Positions 52,101 to 61,100 of a stretch of DNA of 64,000 nucleotides are shown piece after piece. The notes beneath the pieces are model-generated. The model was not told where the DNA came from. It was given only the letters and a program-made list of their open reading frames with translations, and did not search any database. The position numbers and the translations under genes are program-made. The stretch is from Epiperipatus broadwayi (Eukaryota; Onychophora; Udeonychophora; Euonychophora; Peripatidae): contig JAQFVV010006274.1 in assembly GCA_028023455.1 (NCBI GenBank), positions 64,001 to 128,000 of the forward strand, in the 5' to 3' direction. The first letter of the stretch is position 1. Each line of letters opens with the position of its first letter.

Positions 52101-55100
52101 CAATGATATCCAGCTTAGTGAAATCAAAAGTTCTTGGAAATCTTGAAAATGCACAGGCTGAAGTTCCCGATGAAATACCTGGAGAAGTTTCAAAATATAG
52201 TGATGTTATGATAGTTTCAAAAATATTGGAATTTTTTAGAAATATATGAACCCAAAACATTGCGCTTGATCTTAAAGATGTTTCTATTGTTACCATTTTT
52301 AAAAATAAAGAAAAAAAAGACAAGTTTGCATTAATTACCATGGAATATCATTATTTTTCACTACAGCAAAAATATTTCCAAGGATTTTGTTGAATAAATA
52401 GCTGCCAATCATATAAGAATAATTTTCAGAGACTCAATGTGGTTTTAGAGAATCAAGCACTCTCTAAATACGATTTTTGTTACCAGGCAAATATAAAAAA
52501 AGTGTCAAATAGAAAAGATTTTATCAAGGCATTTGATTAAATTAATCGAATAAATTTGGGGCATTGTTTGAAATTAGTAGAAGTTTATTCATATTATACA
52601 GCTTTATATGTTAGAGTGAGAGAAGTGTTAGTATTAAAAATGGGAAAAATCAAAAATTTTTGAAATAAAAATTGATGTTAAACAAGAATATGTACTTGCT
52701 TCAACATTGTTATCAATTTTTATGATAGTGGTCTTTGGAACTATTTATAAGTGGCAAAACTTTATTTGTACATACACCTACGTTTCGACTGACCTGCAGT
52801 CTTCTTCAGAGCTATGATATAATGAACAAAATAAAAAAACATAACTATATAATAACACCATAAAAAAAAAAAAATTTAAACAATAAAAAACTAAAAACAA
52901 CATAAAATATATATATTAAAAAACTGAAATAAATAATCAAACCCAAATAAAACAATTAATATAAAATAAAATGTACTACATAAATAAAAAATAAATATAA
53001 ATTATACATGTGTATTCTTAACTTTATACATATATACATTCAAGGACAACTATTAATCTAAATATTATCTATTTTATTATTATTAGCAATCTACTAATTA
53101 TCTGTATTTTTCATAAACTTAAACTTTATGATTAGTAACTAAAATTCTTTTAATTTTAAATCATATTTATTATTTTCTTACTCATTCTTTTTTTAAAATT
53201 AATATTTTATATTTATTATTGCTGAATATTTAAAACCTATAAACTTTATAATCTTTATACTTACTAAGGTTATTCTGATCTTCTAAATAAAAAAATGAAA
53301 AATCGTTTTTTTCAAAAAATTATCTTATACCCTAGCTCCTTCTATTACATATTATTTAAACTAAATATATATCCCCTACAACTCTTTATTTATATATTTT
53401 TATTTTTTACACTTTAACTTTTATTATTATTATATAATACTCATAAATTTATATTATACTTCTTTATATGTTTTTATATATATATTCCCTACAACTTTAT
53501 TTACATATATATATATTTTTATTGTATATACTTTAACTTTTATCATTCCCTACAGCTTTATTTACATATATATTTTATTTTATATACTTTAACTTTTATC
53601 ATTATGATAAAAGTTAAAGTATATAAAATAAAAAATATATATATATGTAAATAAAGTTGTAGGGAATATATATATAAAAACATATAAAGAAGTATAATAT
53701 AAATTTATGATAAAAGTTAAAGTATATAAAATAAAATAAAATATATATGTAAATAAAGTTGTAGGGAATATATATATAAAAACATATAAAGAAGTATAAT
53801 ATAAATTTATGATAAAAGTTAAAGTATATAAAATAAAATAAAATATATATGTAAATAAAGTTGTAGGGAATATACATATAAAAACATATAGAGAAGTATA
53901 ATATAAATTTATGAGTATTATATAATAATAAAAGTTAAAGTGTAAAAAATAAAAATAAAAAATATATAAATAAAGAGTTGTCGGGGATATATATTTAGTT
54001 TAAATAATATGTAATAGAGGGAGCTAGGGTATAAGATAATTTTTTGAAAAAAAAAACGATTTTTCATTTTTTTATTTAGAAGATCAGAATAACCTTAGTA
54101 AGTATAAAGATTATAAAGTTTATAGGTTTTAAATATTCAGCAATAATAAATATAAAATATTAATTTTAAAAGAAGAATGAGTAAGAAAATAATAAATATG
54201 ATTTAAAATTAAAAGAATTTTAGTTACTAATCATAAAGTTTAAGTTTATGAAGAATACAGATAATTAGTAGATTGTTAATAATAATAAAATAGATAATAT
54301 TTAGATTAATAGTTGTCCTTGAATGTATATATGTATAAAGTTAAGAATACACATGTATAATTTATATTTATTTTTTATTTATGTAGTACATTTTATTTTA
54401 CATTAATTGTTTTATTTGGGTTTGATTATTTATTTCAGTTTTTTAATATATATATTTTATGTTGTTTTTAGTTTTTTATTGTTTAAATTTTTTTTTTTTA
54501 TGGTGTTATTATATAGTTATGTTTTTTTATTTTGTTCATTATATCATAGCTCTGAAGAAGACTGCAGGTCAGTCGAAACGTAGGTGTATGTACAAATAAA
54601 GTTTTTCTAATAAGTGTTTGAAGTTTGGATAAATTGTATTTATATGATATTACAGCAAACATAAAGAAAAGTGTGATTTTGGTAATATTTATTTATAAGT
54701 GGCTTAATGAAACAAAAAATGCAATATAGATTGATAGTGAAATTTTTAATTTGAATTGACTAAAACAAAAATAAAAACTTCTTTTTAGATTCTGGATTTA
54801 CAATATGCTGAGTACTGTGCTATTTTTGGTCCATTCAAAAATGATACAATGCGTCAAGACAAATAATTAATATTCAAAAACTCAAGTTATCATTCAGTGA
54901 AAGTAAGAAAAATCCTCAGCAACTTTTAACTTGGATGGTTATCAACTTGAGAATGTAAACCAATTTAAATACTTTGGTAGTTTTATGAATAGAATGGTGA
55001 ATTTAGATGTTAATGTGTAATACACACTCCATTGTGCTGCGGCTGCTTTTAACTAAGTTAAAAGATAGGATATTTCATCACAGAAAAATAATTCCTTAAA

Positions 55101-58100
55101 ATTAAGTTAATTTTACATAGTTATTTCACTTAATTTACTGTATGGAAGTGAGACTTGTACATCCTGTCAATTAAAACAGGTAAAACTCAGTGCAAGCCAG
55201 AGTAATCAATGGATGTCTGAAGGCTTGGGCGCAAAATCCCCATCTCATCCAATACCCCCAGAGTAGTTTCTGGCTTGTGGCCTTCGGCAGTGAGGAGCCT
55301 TGGATCTGAGAGCATTGCAATTAGATCTTAGGATCTAATGCAACCCTCCAGCAGCCACCTTTTATCTATACTTAACTACAAAACTATGAGACTTAAATTG
55401 AAAACACTATAATATTTTCAATCCAAGCTCATCAGCTTATATAGTCATATATGTCTAAACTCAGTTCAGTACCTATACATTTTGGTATTTTTGGTTCTTT
55501 AATAACCATAGCCACCACTATCCTATTAGGCAGGATTGGTTTTAAGCCAATAAACATCACATGATCACTATTTCTTACGCTTCCTCTTAACTGTTATTAA
55601 AACAGGCAAAACTCTCTATATGTATTGTCACTCAGTGCAAGCCAGAGTAATCAATGATGAGCTTGCTTGAAAATATTATACTATTTTCAATTTAAGTCTC
55701 ATAGTTTTATAGTTAAGTAGAGATAAAAGGTGGCTGCTGGAGGGTCACATTAGATCCTAAGATCTAGGTGCAGTGCTCTCATATCCAAGGCTCTTCACTG
55801 ACAAAGGCCACAGGCTAGAAATTAGCCTGGGGATATTGGATGAGAGGCACTAGATGGAGATTTAAGCACAAGCCTTCTGCTATCCATTGATTATTCTGTC
55901 TTGCACTGAGTGGCAATACATATAGAGTTTTGCCCGTTTTAATAACAGTTAAGAGCAAGCATAAGGAATAGTGATCATGTGACGTTTATTGACATCCTAT
56001 CAATGCAATATAATGGTTTTAAAGTTTCACTTAAGGATTCTCTAAAGAATTGTAAAAATACAAAACCAAGATCATAAACCAATCAACATGTTCTTCAACT
56101 TGCTGAGAGTAAAGTTATAGAATCCACTATTACAAAATCATACCTTTGTTACATTAGACATATAAAACTAGTAAATAATGTTAAGATTTCCTAAGAGTGT
56201 TTTTGTGATGAACTTGATCATGGTTTTTATGGGAAAAATGGATCCAGTTGTGTTAGAAAAATTATCTCAAAAGACATTATAAAGAGGTCCTGATGTATTG
56301 GGATGATATAGCAGAGAAAAAATCTAATGGAAAACTAAAATTAAACATGCATTAAAAGTATTTCAAAAAGATTGCAAAATATTACATAAATAGAAAAATA
56401 GGTCAGCATAATCTACATGTGGACATATTTAGTTTGAAGACTGATTTGTATAGTCAATATAAAACTAATCTCAGGAGCATTTTTCCTTCTCCTCTTGAAG
56501 ATAGAATGTCTGTATTCATTTACAAGCAGCTGCTGTATGTATGTATATACGTATATGTATATTGATTTGAAATATACTTTTTTTCTTTTATTGAGCTTAT
56601 TGTAATATCTATGTAAATGTTTCAAATATTTATTAGGAAAAAGTATGATAGGTTAAAATTATTTATTATTTGTTTAGCATGCTATGAATATGACAAGAAT
56701 TGTTGAAAGCATGCTAAACAAATAAGTAATTTTAAACTATAGTATCTTCTCTGAATAAATATTTGAAACATTTACATAGATTTATATGTATGTTATAAAC
56801 AGCATGAGAATTAGACATTTTATATTGTTCATTTTTTATCTGCAAATTTACATAATACTGAAAAAATTTGGAAACAAATCTCACAAATATGGAGGATTCC
56901 TATAAAACATACGAGCCTTAGTGGCATTTTAATAAAAGAATATTTACGAATTAAAAAAAAGCTGATTCTGGAATAAATGTATTAATCAACATATTCTCTA
57001 ATGTTTTAGTGTTTAATTTTTTATTAATTTTTACAATAAGAGCCTTTGCCTTTCATGTGCCCTCTTGGATTGTAGAACATACATCGCCCATAAGTAATTT
57101 AAATGTTCTAATTATATCTTAATCATATACAATTATTCGATCTATTTTTTTATTACAATAAAAAAAGTTTTACAAGAATAGAAACAAGGTTTCAAAATTA
57201 GCATAAATAAAGCATTTTATCCCACAATCTATCATTTTTTAAAATATTTTTAAGGTAATAATATTTTTCAGATATGACATTTAAATTATTAGATAACTAA
57301 AAATTAGAGTAAAATCTGTATAAAAAAAAGGGTAATACATGGTCTGTTGATCCACACCGCGTGATGGCGCTGTTTTTATGCTAAAGCACATAAAGATGCT
57401 GTTTAGAAGGCCGCTCAAACACTAAGATGTTGAAGTGCACCCTTACCCCAACATCTCTAGCATGTTGAACATTATTAGCAACAAGTATGCGACACTCTCT
57501 ATAGACATTACTCTTGACTATTGTAGAGCGTATGATATGAAGGTTTCTGTAGTTGTAATGACGAAAAGTATATTAGAATGGTTTTTGTTTTGCTTAAATG
57601 TATTGTAATTTATGTGAGTTAGTAAAAATTGTAACGAATTCTCAAACGCCCCTACTTTCGTTTTCAGGGGTCAGAATTCACAAAATGAGGAGTGTAAATC
57701 ACGATTCGGCAAAGTTCACAATCAAGTCGCGCACTTTCCGATACTTTTTAGAGATCAGAACAGTTCAATGGCAGACGACCGTTTGGCGTTGTAGTTTTGA
57801 AATTCACCTGCTATAGAAGCAGATGCGGTGGCTTTCCTTCAACCCCAAAAAAATATCTTTGTGGTGGTTTAATGAAATTAAGGCGTTGTCAAACATCCGA
57901 AATGGAATGTCAATCACGTCAATGTCGACGAAGGTGTTCTATTCGCTCATGGAATGGGGTTTGAAGGTGTCAAAATGCCATAAGGAATATGACAACAGGT
58001 CTTAGAGAGGTCTGTCGAGAAAGTCTTGTTTCTTGAAAAAAAAAAAGTTTCTTCAAAACAATAAAAATGACTTGGAAAAAAAAAAAGACCGGAAAAAAGA

Positions 58101-61100
58101 AATGTTTGTTTTTAAAAAAAAAAAAGGACAGAATATTTTAAAAAGACAAAAAAAAAACCCATTTTTTTATTTTTAAGAAATATACATAAAACCGGTTACA
58201 AAAAAAAAAAACCAACAACAAAAAAATAAAAATCAAGCAAATCCAAATATTAAAAACATAAATAAACAACATTTAAAAACAGCCCGGTAACGTTATATCT
58301 ATTTGTTTTTCACTAGCAACAGCGCCATCGAGCGGTAAGGGTAATTAGACGATGTATTACCAAAAAAAGCATTACATTTTTTTTATATTTTTCATTAATG
58401 TCAAGAGATAAGAATGTTATAAAATCATTGAAAATAATTTAAGTTCTTTCAAATAAATACTTAAAGAAAAATTAGATAATTTCATAAACAGATACTTAAA
58501 AATTTTCACGATTCATATCTGTTTGATCAATAAAGTTCAATTAGTATAACCAATATTTTTTAAGATTTATTATAAATTCAGTATTAATCATGCAAATAAA
58601 ATAAAATAAAGCCATCATAATATAAAGTAAAAATACTAACGATTCAGTCATAAATGATATCAAAAACATCCGCAACATTTTATATCTTGATATATATAAT
58701 TTTATGTATAAAAAAATAAAAATGGAGTTTCTCTATCAGCTATTCCCTGTTTACTTTTAAATATATATAAATATACATGCATACACATATATACACTTTC
58801 TCTCTCAAACATTTTATATCTAATCACAGCTGCAATCAAACTATAGTTTCTATTTTTGATGTTAATATTTTATAAACATATATATTTTTGCTATAAAACT
58901 GCAGAATATTAGAAAATTTTAAAAATTCTTAAATATTAGGTACATAAAAAATCTATATAATATTTTAAAATATTCCAAGCTTATAATTGTCATTAAAAGT
59001 TAACAAGAAGTTTTGAATTTTAAAATAAGTTTTTTGTTTATTTCATTAACTTTTTTTTTTCATTCATAAAATTATAAGATTATGTTAAAAGAATTTATTT
59101 ATTAAATATATATGTATAAATAGTTCATTATTAAAAAAACAAAAAAAAACAAAACAAATAACATTTTGTAAATAAGAATTAAAAATAACTAGAATTTTGT
59201 AAATTTTGATGTAACAATTGAGTGAATAAACTTTCTTAATATATAATGTTTGCAGCAAACACTAAAAAAATCTTTCATAATACTTACATTTATAATGGTA
59301 AGTAAATCTCCTATTTAATTAAATAAATCAAATTTGAAACTTTATACATTTATAGTATTAAAACATTAATCACTGGATTTTCACACTAAACAGATAATCA
59401 TTTCTATGTCCTATTTTATATAAGTGAATTAAAATATAATCACCAACTTAAAAGAAAACAATTAAAATCATTTCTCTTTTCTGTATTTGTCCAACATATA
59501 ATGTTTCAAGTTCTCAATAAAATAAAATATTTTTTTTAATCGTAAACTCAAAATGGAAAATGTTTTGTTTTTTTTTACTTTAAAGAACTATATTCATCTC
59601 AAGCACTAATAATTATATATTTTTAAATTATGTGGCATGATATTAGAATCGAATGTAATATTTTAAAAATTTTATGCCATTAATGCAAATGGTTCTTGCA
59701 TGGTGTGAAAATTTCAAAAATACTTATAAAATCCCTAAATGTAAAATTAAGAGCATGCTAATTAACTCTAAACAAGCTTTTTTTTTTTTATTTATGATAA
59801 ATGCTACTACAAGAGAAGGCATTCAAATCATTTTATCTTGGATTGTCCCCATCCCCAGACCGGTTTGACCTATGGGTCTCTCTCTTCAGTGAGGAGTTGG
59901 AACATTAGATTCAAAAAACCAACTCAAGCTAAGCATTTATCTAAAAGTTAATTGTCAAGAAGATCTGAAACTTTTAGACATCTACATGTCTTTAAAGTCA
60001 GCTCTCCAACTGAAAAAAAATCATACGGGCCTGAACTTAATTCAGATACTCCATATATTAGTAGGCTTAGCCATTTAATTTAGCCAAAGCCCCAACAGCA
60101 AAATAGTAATAGTAATAAAAAAAAGTCAGATATCACATGACTTATATATAGCTTGCACTTACAAATATGTAAAATTAAGAGCATGCTAATTAGCTCTAAA
60201 CAAGCTTTTTTTTATTTATTTTCAAGTTCTGTCAGATTATGAATTCTTTTCAAAATGCAAATATTAGAATATCAATTAAACTATTATAGAAAATAAAAAT
60301 ATAAAGATTTAATTAATAAATATTTAGAATTTTTTGCTCCATGCAAAAAGCATTTATATTGATATATAATTACGGAATTATTTTTGTTTTAAATTACTAA
60401 TTTAATTTTGTTCTGTGATTTTTTTAAAAATTATTTTAACTTAAACATAAATACTATTATCAGAATTCTATTTATCATTATGTTTGATTACTTATAACTA
60501 GTGTATTATTTATAACAGCAATGCATTAACTAGACAAGTTGAATTTCTTTTAAAATTTATATATTATACTTATATATACAAATGTTAAATAATTTGTTAT
60601 GTCCATAATCTGATAGAACTTGAAAATTTCTATTACAATACAATCAAGCTTAGGATTTTTCTTCCAGATAATTACTCCAGCTAAACATCCAATACTGGCC
60701 AAGTTATTCTTTAACTAGAAGATAAAACAAGAATGAAAGCTATTTAAACTATCATAACGTCAGTCTCAAGTCTTCTGAGAAAAGTCTTGACCATTTTTAT
60801 GTTGGAAGTTATTGAAGAAGCCTTGCAGTAAACTATCTAAGGTATTTTTATCTTTATATATACATATGCTTTTAAAAATAGTTTATTTTAATTTTTATAA
60901 TTTTAAGAGCATTTATTAAACTTCATTTTTTAAATACATAAATTTAAAATATTTATTATGTAATTTTGCTAAATAAGATATGATTTGAATTATATAACTC
61001 AATATGTGTACCAGAAGAACTCCACAGAATGTAACAATGGAAGATAGACAATAGATTGGAAAATGAAAAATATATAAATATTTAAAAAAAGAATATCACA

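Larger units (their letters stand above)
52756..54689. mobile_element. Penelope-like foldback insertion with arms of about 0.9 kb and 14-bp target duplication
   Basis: TATTTATAAGTGGC occurs at 52742-52755 and again at 54690-54703. The dead LINE frame resumes after it, so it is the target duplication. Inside, 52756 to about 54605 is a near-perfect inverted repeat centred near 53602, followed by an unpaired tail of about 84 bp. Both arm ends carry TCTGAAGAAGACTGCAGGTC with AGTCGAAACG, a motif typical of Penelope-like element termini. Inverted terminal parts, an extra tail and a variable target duplication fit that class. No reverse transcriptase remains. Confidence 0.7.
51815..56430 (+). pseudogene. 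Dead LINE reverse transcriptase, split by two later insertions
   Basis: On the plus strand, across many stops, the segments follow the order of a LINE ORF2. Near 51900 a FFNALKATYG-like reading appears, then a WKEYFNQLFD-like reading near 52010. DNA at 52100-52500 reads PDEIPGE, LKDVSIVTIFKNKEKKDK and a degraded fingers region. An F-KAFD-IN palm motif lies near 52530 and VLASTLLSIFMI near 52700. After the insertion at 52756-54689 the frame continues with LDGYQLENVNQFKYFGS-like and LYGSETCTS-like blocks (54930-55160). After the foldback at 55160-55994 an IEATLLK-like tail follows (56100-56430). It is old and inactive. Confidence 0.75.

Noticed and set aside
53614-53877. 87-codon minus-strand open frame rich in Phe, Tyr and Ile
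   Set aside because: It is the translation of the 102-bp low-complexity array in the palindrome; the residues simply repeat with the DNA.
54551-54580. A fully functional hammerhead ribozyme
   Set aside because: The core has one extra A between CTGAAGA and stem II, and no convincing stem I; kept only as a hammerhead-like motif.
57598-58005. Two consecutive open frames in the second TIR element
   Set aside because: They are short, in a G+C-richer repeat, without DDE or zinc motifs, and with no similarity to each other or to the first element's frame.
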